Positions 33,789 through 43,692 of a stretch of DNA of 64,000 nucleotides are shown here, piece after piece; within the stretch, counting starts at the first letter, position 1, and every line of letters begins with the position of its first letter. The notes under the pieces are model-generated. The model worked only from the letters and a program-made list of their open reading frames with translations. It had not been told where the DNA came from and did not search any database. The position numbers were made by a program, and so were the translations under genes. Origin of the DNA: Enterocloster alcoholdehydrogenati (GTDB lineage Bacteria; Bacillota; Clostridia; Lachnospirales; Lachnospiraceae); assembly GCF_013282095.1 (NCBI RefSeq), contig NZ_BLTJ01000002.1, positions 186,001 through 250,000 of the forward strand. The letters run 5' to 3'.

Positions 33789-36700
33789 TCAGAGTTTAAA
33801 ATACTTCACGCCGGACTCAAAGATCTTCATATCCTGCTCGCCGTAGATATTCACTGCCACAGCCTCTCCCCGTCTCTCGGAGTGAGCCATCTTGCCAAGG
33901 ATACGTCCGTCAGGGCTGGTAATGCCTTCAACAGCCATATAGGAACCATTTGGATTCCAGTATTCGTCCATGGTCACATTGCCCTTATCGTCTACATACT
34001 GGGTGGCAACCTGGCCGTTTGCCATCAGGCGGCGCAGCCATGCCTCATTTGCCACGAAACGCCCCTCTCCGTGGGATGCGGGATTGCAGTACACGCCGCC
34101 AAGTTCAGCTCCTGCCAGCCACGGAGATTTGTTGGCAACCACCTTTGTATAAACCATCTTGGAAATGTGGCGTCCGATGGTATTCATTGCCAGGGTCGGG
34201 GAATCTGCCTTCTGCTCTATAATCTTTCCCTCCGGAACAAGGCCCAGTTTAATTAACGCCTGGAAACCGTTGCAGATACCCAGCATCAGACCGTCTCTTT
34301 CATTTAAAAGCTTCTCAATCTCTTCTTTAATCACCGCATTGCGGAATACAGTGGCAAAGAACTTGGCAGAGCCTTCCGGCTCATCACCGGCGGAGAAACC
34401 GCCTGGGAACATCACGATCTGGGCCTTTGCAATCTCCTTCTTATACGCCTCTACAGACTGGCGGATATCCTCTGGGCTCAGATTCTTAAACACCCGCGTT
34501 ACCACCTTCGCGCCGGCTCTCTCAAAGGCTTTCGTGCTGTCGTATTCGCAGTTGGTGCCTGGGAATACAGGGATAAATACAGATGGCTGTCCAAGCTTGT
34601 GGTCACAGATATACACGGCATCTGTACGGTAAAGCTTCTCCTCTACCCTCGCAGCCTCCCCTTCCTTTTCTTTGCCGGTCACGGTGGGGAATACAGTCTC
34701 TAAAGTGCCTGTCCATGCCTTTAATGCCTCGTCCATGGAAATACGCACATTTCCATACTCAAAAGCGCCCTGATCGGTTACTTCGCCGATGACAGTATAT
34801 GGAATGGATAACTCGCCCAGCTTGCCCTCTGCCACCTCGCAGACAATATCGCCCCATGCGGCGGCAAAGAAATCTCCCGGATCTACATTGTGCTCGATCT
34901 TCACACCAAGCTTATTTCCAAAGGCCATCTTGCTCACTGCCTCAGCCGCTCCGTGCCCCTCTACCGCATATGCAGACAGGATCTTTCCGGCCTTGATGTC
35001 CTCAAATATCTTATGATAGCCGTCCATAATCTGGATATAATCCGGCAGATCGTAGCCGTCCCTTGCCGCCTTAAATACCACAATCCGACTGCCTGCCTTC
35101 TTAAACTCCGGCGTAATGATGTTTTTGCTGCTGTTTACATCCACTGCAAAGGATACCAGCGTAGGCGGAACATTGATCTCGCCCTTTTCATCATCAAATG
35201 TTCCGGACATACTGTCCTTGCCGCCGATGGAAGGCAGTCCGAAGCCCATCTGTGCGCTGTATGCACCGAGGAGAGCTGCAAACGGCTGGCTCCATCTGGC
35301 AGGATCCCCGCTCATCCGGCGGAAATACTCCTGGAAGGTAAAGCGGATCCTGCTGTAATCGCCGCCTGCAGCCACAATCTTTGCAACAGAGGAAACGACG
35401 GCATATACGGCTCCGTGGTAAGGACTCCAGCTGGACAGATAGGGATCAAAGCCGTAACTCATCATGGTTACGGTATCCGTATGGCCCTTTAACACCGGAA
35501 GCTTGGCTACCATGGCCTGGGTTTCCGTCAACTGGTATCTGCCGCCGTACGGCATAAATACGGATCCAGCCCCGATGGAACCGTCAAACCGCTCTACCAG
35601 CCCTTTCTGGGAGCACACATTCAGGCCGGAAAGCATGGTAAGCCACTGGCTCTTTACATCCCCTGCTTCCCTGCGGCCAAAGAGATTGCCCTCACGGCCC
35701 GGAATCTCCAAGGTAACGTCTGCTTCCTGATGAGCACCGTTGGTATCCAGGAAAGCGCGGCTGATATCTACAATGGTCTTTCCGCGCCAGTTCATCACAA
35801 GTCTTGGACTCTCTGTCACTACCGCTACGGTTACAGCCTCCAGATTTTCCTCTGCCGCATAAGCCAGAAAACGATCCACGTCTTTGGGATCCACCACAAC
35901 TGCCATACGCTCCTGAGACTCGGAAATGGCGATCTCTGTACCGTCCAGGCCTGCGTATTTCTTAGGAACCCGGTCTAAATCGATCTGAAGGCCGGCAGCC
36001 AGTTCGCCAATGGCAACGGATACGCCGCCTGCGCCGAAGTCGTTGCACTTCTTTATAATAGAGCTGACCTCGGGGCGGCGGAACATTCTCTGGATCTTCC
36101 GCTCGGTAGGCGCGTTGCCCTTCTGTACCTCAGCGCCGCAGACCTCAATGGATGCGGTGGTATGAACTTTGGAGGAACCAGTGGCGCCGCCGATTCCGTC
36201 ACGGCCGGTCCGCCCGCCTAAAAGGATAATGATATCGCCCGGATCAGAGGTTTCACGGATCACATATTTTCTGGGAGCCGCGCCCATCACAGCGCCGATC
36301 TCCATGCGCTTTGCCACATAGCCCGGATGGTATAATTCCTTTACGTAGCCGGTTGCAAGGCCGATCTGGTTTCCGTAGGAGGAATATCCCTGAGCCGCAC
36401 TGTTTACAATCTTTCTCTGAGGAAGCTTTCCCTTTAACGTCTCATTTAAAGGCTTCGTAGGATCAGCCGCACCGGTTACACGCATGGCCTGATATACATA
36501 GGTACGTCCTGACAGCGGGTCGCGGATTGCTCCGCCAAGACAGGTGGCTGCGCCGCCGAAGGGTTCGATCTCTGTAGGGTGGTTGTGGGTTTCATTTTTA
36601 AAGTTCACCAGCCACTCCTCAGTCACTCCGTCGATCTCAACAGGAACCACAATACTGCAGGCATTGATCTCATCAGAGATCTCCATATCCTCCAGCTTCC

Positions 36701-37565
36701 CCTCTTTTTTCAGCTTTTTCATGGCTATCAGAGCAAGATCCATAAGGCAGACATACTTATCGTCCCTTCCTTTATAGATCTCCTCTCTGTCAGCCAGATA
36801 CTGCTTGTAGGTATCCTCAATGGGCTTTTTGTACTCGCCCTCTGTAAAGGTCACATTTTTAAGTTCGGTGGAAAAGGTAGTATGACGGCAATGGTCAGAC
36901 CAGTAGGTATCAAGTACACGGATTTCCGTCACCGTGGGATCCCGGCGTTCTTCTTGTGCATAATACGTCTGAATATGAAGGAAATCCTTAAAGGTCATGG
37001 CCAGATTCAGGGTATCATAAAGATCTTTTAAATTCTTCTCAGAGGCAATGGCAAAGCCCTCAAAGCTCTTGATATCCTCCGGCGCTTCAAACTCCGTTAC
37101 CAGTGTCTCAGGCTTTGTTTCCTCTGCCTGACGGCTGTCCACCGGATTGATGCAGAAATGGCGTATGGCCTCCTCCTGAGCCTGGGTTAGAGGCGCAGTA
37201 ATCACATAGGTGGTTGCAGTACGGATCACCGGCTCCTCATCTTCTTTCAGAAGCTTTACGCACTGCTCTGCGGAGTCGGCTCTCTGGTCAAACTGGCCTG
37301 GCAGGTACTCTACGGAAAATACAAGGTCGTCTGGATTCTTTGGGAACTCCTCCTCGTATACCTTATCTACCGGCGGCTCTGAGAAAATAGTTACCAGGGC
37401 CTTTTTATAGGTTTCTTCCGACAGATTTTCAATATCATAGCGGATCAGTACCCGCACATTTTTCACACCTTTTATATCCAGGTAGCTTTCCAGTTCTTCT
37501 CTCAGCTCACCGGACTTTACTGCATAGTCGGGCTTCTTCTCTACGAAAATTCGTCTTACGCTCAT
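33789..37565 (-). CDS. purL: Phosphoribosylformylglycinamidine synthase, single-chain clostridial type
   Basis: This 1258-residue enzyme makes FGAM from FGAR, glutamine and ATP in purine synthesis. The N-terminal PurS-like region, two AIR-synthase-like halves and a C-terminal glutaminase are in one chain. Motifs include FKNETHNHPTEIEPFGGAATCLGG (in part, about residues 325-345), ESQERMAVVVDP (about 550), and in the glutaminase FPGTNCEYDSTKAFERAG and the nucleophile region LMLGICNGFQALIKLGL (cysteine about residue 1105), with ASHGEGRF for the histidine. The ATG follows AGGAGGTTTTAA. It is transcribed alone; no purine riboswitch was recognised in its leader. Confidence 0.96.
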   Translation of the reverse strand: MSVRRIFVEKKPDYAVKSGELREELESYLDIKGVKNVRVLIRYDIENLSEETYKKALVTIFSEPPVDKVYEEEFPKNPDDLVFSVEYLPGQFDQRADSAEQCVKLLKEDEEPVIRTATTYVITAPLTQAQEEAIRHFCINPVDSRQAEETKPETLVTEFEAPEDIKSFEGFAIASEKNLKDLYDTLNLAMTFKDFLHIQTYYAQEERRDPTVTEIRVLDTYWSDHCRHTTFSTELKNVTFTEGEYKKPIEDTYKQYLADREEIYKGRDDKYVCLMDLALIAMKKLKKEGKLEDMEISDEINACSIVVPVEIDGVTEEWLVNFKNETHNHPTEIEPFGGAATCLGGAIRDPLSGRTYVYQAMRVTGAADPTKPLNETLKGKLPQRKIVNSAAQGYSSYGNQIGLATGYVKELYHPGYVAKRMEIGAVMGAAPRKYVIRETSDPGDIIILLGGRTGRDGIGGATGSSKVHTTASIEVCGAEVQKGNAPTERKIQRMFRRPEVSSIIKKCNDFGAGGVSVAIGELAAGLQIDLDRVPKKYAGLDGTEIAISESQERMAVVVDPKDVDRFLAYAAEENLEAVTVAVVTESPRLVMNWRGKTIVDISRAFLDTNGAHQEADVTLEIPGREGNLFGRREAGDVKSQWLTMLSGLNVCSQKGLVERFDGSIGAGSVFMPYGGRYQLTETQAMVAKLPVLKGHTDTVTMMSYGFDPYLSSWSPYHGAVYAVVSSVAKIVAAGGDYSRIRFTFQEYFRRMSGDPARWSQPFAALLGAYSAQMGFGLPSIGGKDSMSGTFDDEKGEINVPPTLVSFAVDVNSSKNIITPEFKKAGSRIVVFKAARDGYDLPDYIQIMDGYHKIFEDIKAGKILSAYAVEGHGAAEAVSKMAFGNKLGVKIEHNVDPGDFFAAAWGDIVCEVAEGKLGELSIPYTVIGEVTDQGAFEYGNVRISMDEALKAWTGTLETVFPTVTGKEKEGEAARVEEKLYRTDAVYICDHKLGQPSVFIPVFPGTNCEYDSTKAFERAGAKVVTRVFKNLSPEDIRQSVEAYKKEIAKAQIVMFPGGFSAGDEPEGSAKFFATVFRNAVIKEEIEKLLNERDGLMLGICNGFQALIKLGLVPEGKIIEQKADSPTLAMNTIGRHISKMVYTKVVANKSPWLAGAELGGVYCNPASHGEGRFVANEAWLRRLMANGQVATQYVDDKGNVTMDEYWNPNGSYMAVEGITSPDGRILGKMAHSERRGEAVAVNIYGEQDMKIFESGVKYFKL

Positions 37566-37645
37566 TTAAAACCTCCTGTTGTTGGCCATAAATCCGCCCC
37601 ATGAAACCGGGACGCCGAATCGTGCATCATCATTGATTTATTTAT

Positions 37646-37675
37646 ATCATAACACAGGCGGTATAAATTAGTAAA
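37646..37675 (-). promoter_or_regulatory. Likely purL promoter
   Basis: TTTACT (37670-37675) and TATGAT (37646-37651) on the minus strand are 18 bases apart within an AT-rich stretch. The leader of about 75 bases is too short for a purine riboswitch with an expression platform. Confidence 0.5.
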
Positions 37676-37708
37676 GTTAATATATCTAATTATTATTATA
37701 TTTACACC

Positions 37709-38476
37709 TTATAAATAGGTTATTTTATTTTTCTCTTCTTCTGCCCCGGCTCCCTTCGCCTTCCTCCACCGGTCCGGCAGTTTTAGATCATTGGTAATCA
37801 GGCCATTGCAGCCCCAGCGAACGCATCGATCCATCCCCTCCAGATCATTAACCGTCCAGACATTCACCCTGACTCCCTTATCCCTGCATTCCTTTACCAC
37901 GGCCTCATCCAGGCCGTGAATATCCGGGTGGTAATATTCCAGCCCAAATCGGCTGCAGTAAAAACCGGCATTTCCAATTCCTTCTTTCTCCACCAGGGCG
38001 CCGCAGGGAATTTCGGGCGCAAGTTCCTTCATTTTTACCACAGACAGATGATTAAAGGATGAAAAAATAATCCGGTCTGCCAGTCCGTATCTGCGCACCA
38101 GCTCCAGCGTCTTTTCCTCTATATTTTCATAATAATACACCCCTGTCTTTAACTCCACATTTGTGATCAGGGGCGTACCTTTTACCCACCGGCAGTATTC
38201 CTCAAAAGTAGGGATCCGCTCAAAGGCAGCTGCTTCACTGCGAATACTGGCTGCATTAAATCCTGAAAGCTCTTCATAGGTATAATCCCTCACAAATCCA
38301 GTTCCGTCCGTGGTTCGGTCGATCCGCTCGTCATGGATCACAACCACTGTCCCCTCTTTTGTCAGCTGTACATCCAGTTCAATACCGTCGGCTCCAGCCT
38401 CATATGCCTTTTTAAACGCAAGCATGGTATTCTCCGGGTATCTTTCGCTGTATCCTCTGTGGGCAAAAATTTTCAT
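37709..38476 (-). CDS. Glycerophosphodiester phosphodiesterase
   Basis: This 255-residue TIM-barrel enzyme hydrolyses glycerophosphodiesters to glycerol 3-phosphate and alcohols. KIFAHRGYSERYPENTMLAF (about residues 2-21) supplies the catalytic histidine, EGIELDVQLTKEG-like sequence (here GADGIELDVQLTKEG, residues 31-45) the metal ligands, and VVVIHDERIDRTTDGTG the second histidine. No signal peptide, so it is cytoplasmic. C-terminal tail is charged. Preceded by AAGGAGGAACTGCAA. It stands alone between purL and the divergent DUF1846 gene. Confidence 0.93.
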   Translation of the reverse strand: MKIFAHRGYSERYPENTMLAFKKAYEAGADGIELDVQLTKEGTVVVIHDERIDRTTDGTGFVRDYTYEELSGFNAASIRSEAAAFERIPTFEEYCRWVKGTPLITNVELKTGVYYYENIEEKTLELVRRYGLADRIIFSSFNHLSVVKMKELAPEIPCGALVEKEGIGNAGFYCSRFGLEYYHPDIHGLDEAVVKECRDKGVRVNVWTVNDLEGMDRCVRWGCNGLITNDLKLPDRWRKAKGAGAEEEKNKITYL

Positions 38477-38710
38477 TTGCAGTTCCTCCTTAAGTGTATC
38501 ATTAAAAGCGTTCTGCTTCTCTCTGAACGTCTACTATACGCAGCATTGCCATTGAAAACAAGCAGGGAAATGTCAAATGTTTTTAAAGTTTGTGCGGGAT
38601 TTCAAAAACACACTCTGGCACAGCGCACCGAACTGTGCTATACTGAAAAAGATTGAGCCCGCAGTCTGTTGCGGATCATAAAGAATAAATCATCGGGAGA
38701 CACAAAAGAC

Positions 38711-40189
38711 ATGAAGATCGGATTTGATAATGATAAGTACCTTTCCATGCAGTCTGAACACATCAGAGAACGGATCGGCCAGTTTGGAGATAAGCTCTAT
38801 CTGGAATTTGGCGGAAAGCTTTTTGACGACTACCACGCTTCAAGAGTCCTTCCCGGCTTTGCTCCGGACAGCAAGCTCCGTATGCTTCTGCAGCTGGCCG
38901 ACCAGGCAGAGATCGTCATTGCCATCAGCGCGGCAGATATCGAAAAAAATAAGGTACGCCAGGATCTGGGGATCACATATGATGTGGATGTTCTGCGTCT
39001 GATCCAGGAATTCCAGAATAAGGGCCTCTATGTGGGAAGCGTTGTCATCACCCAGTACCAGGGACAGGGCAGTGCGGATCTTTTTAAGACAAAATTAGAG
39101 CATATGGGCATCCGTGTATACCGCCACTACTGTATTGAAGGCTATCCCAGCAACGTGCCTCTTATCGTCAGTGACCAGGGATACGGGAAAAATGATTACA
39201 TCGAGACCAGCCGTCCTCTGGTGATCATCACGGCTCCCGGCCCTGGAAGCGGCAAAATGGCTACCTGCCTGTCCCAGCTGTACCACGAAAACAAACGGGG
39301 CATCAAAGCCGGCTATGCCAAATTTGAGACCTTCCCCATCTGGAACCTGCCCTTAAAGCATCCGGTCAATCTGGCTTATGAGGCGGCAACAGCCGACTTA
39401 AACGATGTCAATATGATCGACCCCTTCCATCTGGAGGCATACGGGAAAACTACGGTTAACTATAACCGTGACGTAGACATTTTCCCGGTACTCAATGCTA
39501 TTTTTGAAGGAATCTACGGCAGCAGCCCCTATAAGTCTCCTACTGATATGGGTGTCAATATGGCTGGTTTTTGTATTTTTGATGATGCAGCCTGCTGTGA
39601 AGCCTCCAATCAGGAGATCATCCGCCGCTACTATCAGGCCTTAAACCGTCTGGCAAAGGAACAGGGCAATTCCGAGGAAGTCTATAAGCTGAATCTGCTG
39701 ATGAAGCAGGCAAAGATCAAACCGGAGGACCGCAGAGTCGTAACCCCCTGTCTGGATCGGGCAAAAGAGCAGAACGCCCCTGCCGCTGCCATGGAGCTGG
39801 CCGACGGAACCATTGTAACCGGAAAGACCAGCGGACTTTTGGGAGCCTCGGCCGCCGTCCTGTTAAATGCGATCAAAATGCTGGGAAAAATCCCTCACGA
39901 TACCCATCTGATCGCCCCCTCTGCCATCGAGCCCATTCAAACCTTAAAGACCACCTATCTTGGCAGCAAAAACCCACGTCTGCACACAGACGAGGTGCTC
40001 ATCGCTCTGTCCATGAGTGCAGCCACGGATCCGGCGTCAAAGAAGGCCCTGGATCAGCTTCCCAAGCTGCGCGGCTGCCAGGTGCATACTTCTGTGATGC
40101 TTTCCAATGTGGATATCAAGACATTTAAAAAACTGGGCATAGACCTGACCTCTGAACCGGTCTATGAGCACAAAAAGCTGTATCACTAA
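38711..40189 (+). CDS. DUF1846 family protein
   Basis: This conserved protein of 492 residues is of unknown function and found widely in Firmicutes. It starts MKIGFDNDKYLSMQSEHI. Residues PLVIITAPGPGSGKMATCLSQLY (in part, about 174-194) form a P-loop-like nucleotide-binding site, and GYAKFETFPIWNLPLKHPVN lies after it. The structure of a homologue shows a multi-domain nucleotide-binding fold, but no reaction is established. The ATG at 38711 with GGGAGA upstream is chosen; the open frame from 38669 adds 14 dissimilar residues. Monocistronic, ending in a very long terminator hairpin. Confidence 0.92.
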   Translation: MKIGFDNDKYLSMQSEHIRERIGQFGDKLYLEFGGKLFDDYHASRVLPGFAPDSKLRMLLQLADQAEIVIAISAADIEKNKVRQDLGITYDVDVLRLIQEFQNKGLYVGSVVITQYQGQGSADLFKTKLEHMGIRVYRHYCIEGYPSNVPLIVSDQGYGKNDYIETSRPLVIITAPGPGSGKMATCLSQLYHENKRGIKAGYAKFETFPIWNLPLKHPVNLAYEAATADLNDVNMIDPFHLEAYGKTTVNYNRDVDIFPVLNAIFEGIYGSSPYKSPTDMGVNMAGFCIFDDAACCEASNQEIIRRYYQALNRLAKEQGNSEEVYKLNLLMKQAKIKPEDRRVVTPCLDRAKEQNAPAAAMELADGTIVTGKTSGLLGASAAVLLNAIKMLGKIPHDTHLIAPSAIEPIQTLKTTYLGSKNPRLHTDEVLIALSMSAATDPASKKALDQLPKLRGCQVHTSVMLSNVDIKTFKKLGIDLTSEPVYEHKKLYH

Positions 40190-40191
40190 AC

Positions 40192-40240
40192 AAAAGGAGG
40201 TATTTTCCATGGGTAGAATTCGTGGAAAATACCTCCTTTT
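40192..40240 (+). terminator. Strong terminator of the DUF1846 gene
   Basis: AAAAGGAGGTATTTTCCA pairs perfectly over 18 bases with the complement ending CCTCCTTTT, with a 13-base loop. It begins three bases past the stop codon. Being symmetric, it may also end minus-strand transcripts from the nucleoside operon, whose last stop is at 40271. Confidence 0.8.
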
Positions 40241-40270
40241 ATGTTTACGGAAACGGTAGTTCAGGTAAGC

Positions 40271-41479
40271 TTATGAACGCTTTACTTCCTCCATTCTAAT
40301 GGCCCACGCAGGACACACGATCCGGCACAGGCCGCAGCCAGTGCACCGTTTCGTATCTACAAAAGCCTTTTTATCTTCTGTCATAGAAATCGCCTGTTTC
40401 CCTCCGTCTCTGCAGGAAATCACGCATCTATTGCATCCTATGCAAATTCCCGGATCAATTTTTGCTGCAAGCTGCTGCTTTAAAGACAGGTTTCTGGCCG
40501 CCGGGACCATATGGTCCAGCGAATGGCCTCTAAAATCCTCAAGTGATGAGCAGCCCTTCTCTTCCATGAATTTTTTCAGATACCTGAGCATAGGATCAAT
40601 CAGCCCATATCCCTTATACATCACTTCGGTGGCGCTCTGAAGAATATGGGCTCCCAGAGATAAATACTCCACTCCATCCAGGCCATTGCAGATTCCTCCG
40701 GCTGCTGCAATCTGGAACGGTTGTGTCTTTGCCGCGAGCGCTATTTTATATACACAGTGCTCTGCCATAGGCTTGATAAAAGAACCTGACAGGCCCATGG
40801 GTGCACTTTTTCCCATAATATTGGGAATATGCACCATTGTTTCCGAATCCAGCGGCTCGATACCGTGGATTGAATTGATAGCTGTTACAGCTGCCGCTCC
40901 TGCCTTGGCGGCGCACACTGCCATATCTCCAATATCGTTGACATGAAGCGACAGCTTTGCGATGACCGGCAGGGAGACTTCTTCTTTTACCCACTGGATT
41001 ACCTGCGTCATAAGCGCCTTGTCCTGGCAAAGCATAACGCCAGCCTCACTGTCAATACACGACAGGCATAATTCCAGCGCATCAGCTCCCGCCTGCTCTG
41101 CCTTCCTTGCCAGACGTTTCCAGTCCTCTTCTCTGTAATGTGCTTTAATGCTGACAATCAGCATATTTGTCGGATATCTTTTTTTCACCTGTGCGAAATC
41201 TTCAAATGCGTCATCTACCCTTTTATCCATTACAAAATCAATGTTTCCCATACCGGTCACGACCCGTGAGCCAGCTGTGGATACAGGAAGCATACGCGGC
41301 GTTAGGCTAAGAGTCGTCTCATCCTGCAAAAATGAAATGCTCTTTGTTACAGCTCCCGCCCATCCAGCTTCAAATGCCCGTCCAATCATCTCGCCGGACG
41401 CGCTTACCGGCGAGGAGGCAAGGAAGAACGGGTTTTTGCATTGAAATCCGCAATAGTTCGTTTCCAAATTGAATGCCAT
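40271..41479 (-). CDS. PreA-like dihydropyrimidine/dihydroorotate dehydrogenase-family protein with two 4Fe-4S clusters
   Basis: This 402-residue flavoprotein has a TIM barrel of the dihydroorotate/dihydropyrimidine dehydrogenase family followed by a ferredoxin domain. FFLASSPVSASGEMIGRAFEAGWAG (in part, about residues 18-37) starts the FMN barrel. ALELCLSCIDSEAGVMLCQD (about 133-152) corresponds to the DPD active-site loop and keeps a cysteine at its end. The C-terminus has CIGCNRCVISC and CTGCGLCRIVCP, two 4Fe-4S motifs. In E. coli PreA works with PreT to reduce uracil and thymine; no PreT is adjacent here, so another electron partner must serve. It is the last gene of the nucleoside operon, 19 bases after the racemase-family gene. 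Confidence 0.85.
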   Translation of the reverse strand: MAFNLETNYCGFQCKNPFFLASSPVSASGEMIGRAFEAGWAGAVTKSISFLQDETTLSLTPRMLPVSTAGSRVVTGMGNIDFVMDKRVDDAFEDFAQVKKRYPTNMLIVSIKAHYREEDWKRLARKAEQAGADALELCLSCIDSEAGVMLCQDKALMTQVIQWVKEEVSLPVIAKLSLHVNDIGDMAVCAAKAGAAAVTAINSIHGIEPLDSETMVHIPNIMGKSAPMGLSGSFIKPMAEHCVYKIALAAKTQPFQIAAAGGICNGLDGVEYLSLGAHILQSATEVMYKGYGLIDPMLRYLKKFMEEKGCSSLEDFRGHSLDHMVPAARNLSLKQQLAAKIDPGICIGCNRCVISCRDGGKQAISMTEDKKAFVDTKRCTGCGLCRIVCPAWAIRMEEVKRS

Positions 41480-41498
41480 CTAGGTCTCCTCCGTCTCT

Positions 41499-42236
41499 TT
41501 ATAGATCCAGTAATGTTCCAAAGCCAGGCAAGGACAGATCGGTAAGACCAGTCAGCCTGAGAGCCTCTCTGATTGCTGCAGTTACAGAATCAAACAAAAC
41601 TGCCCCTGTTTTCTTTTCAATGGCCTCTGCCCTCCAGGCTGCCGCCAGGTTTGTGCATACAACTGCAATTCCCTCCCCGGCTTTTGCACCTGTACGGCAG
41701 CACAAATCCTCCATCTGTCCGGCAGTCACACTGCCTATGTCTGTATTTTTTGTGATTCCAAGCCCTGTGACACCCGAAATCTTCAATCCCAGCGCCTCAT
41801 ATTCCCTTATAATTGCATCATTGATTTCTTTTATATAGGGAGTAACTAAATGAAGGCATTCCACAGGAAAATCACGGCAGCTGTTTACAAGTCCCAGGGA
41901 AGCGGTGCTCGTTTTTATTCCTGTTTCCTTTTCGATCCTGCGGCAGATTCTTCGGTCACGTTCAATCCCAAGCCAGCTTCCGGCCGTACCATTCCATACG
42001 ATGGCATCGGCATTTGCCTGGGCCAGCTGCATGGCCGCGCGAACCATGGCGTCTGAGGTAAACTGCCTGGCAGACCCCTCATCCAAAGAGACGTTTATTA
42101 CCTCCAACCTGGCATAATGCACTGTTATCTGTGCTTCCATACCCGCAAACAACCGGCTGCAGATAGGTTCTACCACTGTATTGGAAGATGGCACAATCAT
42201 CCCGATCCGCCTGGGCAATCTTTTTTTTTCCATCAT
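41499..42236 (-). CDS. Asp/Glu racemase superfamily protein, maleate isomerase / arylmalonate decarboxylase branch
   Basis: This 245-residue protein starts with RIGMIVPSSNTVVEP, the signature of the maleate isomerase and arylmalonate decarboxylase branch. Racemases and isomerases in this superfamily use two cysteines. Here the first site reads VWNGTAGSWLG with no cysteine, while the second keeps it in VVCTNLAAAW (about residue 195). One cysteine with a glycine at the first site is the arrangement of arylmalonate decarboxylase, so decarboxylation or a lyase reaction is more likely than racemisation (inference). The ATG at 42236 is used; the preceding stop is seven bases away. In the nucleoside operon it may act on a ring-opened base product. 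Confidence 0.75.
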   Translation of the reverse strand: MMEKKRLPRRIGMIVPSSNTVVEPICSRLFAGMEAQITVHYARLEVINVSLDEGSARQFTSDAMVRAAMQLAQANADAIVWNGTAGSWLGIERDRRICRRIEKETGIKTSTASLGLVNSCRDFPVECLHLVTPYIKEINDAIIREYEALGLKISGVTGLGITKNTDIGSVTAGQMEDLCCRTGAKAGEGIAVVCTNLAAAWRAEAIEKKTGAVLFDSVTAAIREALRLTGLTDLSLPGFGTLLDL

Positions 42237-42243
42237 GGCTGCC

Positions 42244-43689
42244 TTACACCTCCCACTTTGCGTAGTCAATCCCCGTCTTTTCTTTTACCTGGTGCAGAAT
42301 ACGCTCTGTAGCACGATTTGCATCCTCCGTAATCTGACGCAGGTCTCCGGCCAGAAATACCCCATTTTCAATCAGGACGTTTCCGTTTACAATGGATGTG
42401 TCCGCCAGATGGTTATTTCCGCAGTACACAAGAGCACCTCTTGGATCCGTGAGTGCGCCAGCATACCCCGGCTGAATCATGGAAAACAGCACCACATCCG
42501 CGGCCATGCCTTCTTTAAGCATACCAATATCATCTCGGTTGAGACATTTCGCTCCATTTACCGTTGCCATCTTAAATACTTCTTTTGCATTCAGCCATTG
42601 CTCCGGGCCATATCCCGGATGGCTGCCGTCAATCCGGTGCACATACATCATTGTCCTGAGCTCTCCCAGCATATCTCCGCTGTCATTGCTAGCTCCGCCG
42701 TCTACGCCGATACTGACAGGGATCCCTCTTTCATCTGCTTCCAGAGCCGGGGCAACCGGGTATCCCAGCCTCATGTGACAGGAGGGCGACTGGGTCACAC
42801 AAGCGCCGTTCCTTGCCAGAATATCCAGTTCGTCCGCTGTATGGCGGCTGATGTGTGCAAAGGAAACATTTTTATCCATCCACCCAATGGATTCCAGCCA
42901 CTGATGAGGACGCATATGGTACGCCTCATCGCATTTTTTCATTTCATCCGGTCTGGGATGAAGGTGTGTATGGCACAAGCCTTTATACCGGTCTGCCATG
43001 GCTTTGAGCTCCTTCATAAAATCCGGGTTCTCAAAGACCACCGTGGTCGGCCCCACACCTACGCGCGTCATGGAAAAGCGGCTGCTGTCATGGTATTTCT
43101 GAAAGGTGCGGTCACAGTCTTCCAGGATGTCATCATACGTTTCAATAAGACCCGACGCATCAATTCCCAGCTGCTCCTTCAGCTTCACCGGCAGATCTCC
43201 TTCCATCACAGGCATACATCCCCTGAATCCATGGAAACGTAACCCCAATTTCTGGACTTCCTCAAATTCTGCATCCATCAGTCTGTGCCTTCCATGAGGG
43301 AAGAAATACATGAAATCCATGGATGTAGTACAACCGGTCATCAGCAGTTCCGCCACCGCCAGCCTGGCTGCCGCTCTCACATCCTCCTCCTGCATATTTT
43401 CCCATGCTCCATAAGAATACAGGAGCCATCCCAGAAGATTTCCCTTCTGCATAACAGGAATATTCCTTGTAATATTCTGATAAAAATGATGGTGCGTATT
43501 TACAAAACCCGGCAGAGCCAGTTTCCCGGCTCCATCGATTACTCTTATCCCATCTGCCAGTATCCTCAGATCTTTCCCAATCTGCTTTATCACATTTCCT
43601 TCTATATAAATATCTGTATGCTCCAGAAAGGTGTCCGCTTCATCCATACAGTACACATAACGAATATCCTTGATCAGTAAACGTTTCAT
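42244..43689 (-). CDS. Amidohydrolase, 8-oxoguanine deaminase / Trz-Atz family
   Basis: This 481-residue zinc amidohydrolase has GFVNTHHHFYQNITRN (about residues 57-72) as the first metal site, HTHLHPRPDE (about 240), SFAHISRHTADE (about 274) and the aspartate in SIGVDGGASNDSGDM (about 326-340). The HHHFYQ-x-x-TRN pattern and the late SNDSGD block match 8-oxoguanine deaminases, which convert 8-oxoguanine to urate; hydroxyatrazine-type hydrolases are close relatives, so the substrate may be another aminopurine or pyrimidine. It lies directly after the uridine phosphorylase gene, separated by three bases, supporting a base-deamination role in nucleoside catabolism. Confidence 0.82.
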   Translation of the reverse strand: MKRLLIKDIRYVYCMDEADTFLEHTDIYIEGNVIKQIGKDLRILADGIRVIDGAGKLALPGFVNTHHHFYQNITRNIPVMQKGNLLGWLLYSYGAWENMQEEDVRAAARLAVAELLMTGCTTSMDFMYFFPHGRHRLMDAEFEEVQKLGLRFHGFRGCMPVMEGDLPVKLKEQLGIDASGLIETYDDILEDCDRTFQKYHDSSRFSMTRVGVGPTTVVFENPDFMKELKAMADRYKGLCHTHLHPRPDEMKKCDEAYHMRPHQWLESIGWMDKNVSFAHISRHTADELDILARNGACVTQSPSCHMRLGYPVAPALEADERGIPVSIGVDGGASNDSGDMLGELRTMMYVHRIDGSHPGYGPEQWLNAKEVFKMATVNGAKCLNRDDIGMLKEGMAADVVLFSMIQPGYAGALTDPRGALVYCGNNHLADTSIVNGNVLIENGVFLAGDLRQITEDANRATERILHQVKEKTGIDYAKWEV

Positions 43690-43692
43690 CCT

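Noticed and set aside
37566-37675. Possible purine riboswitch ahead of purL
   Set aside because: The leader is too short and the conserved purine-aptamer loop sequences were not seen.
42181-43242. Plus-strand open frame of 353 codons antisense to the amidohydrolase
   Set aside because: The minus-strand gene carries complete metal-binding motifs; the antisense frame is a by-product of codon bias, with no start signal.
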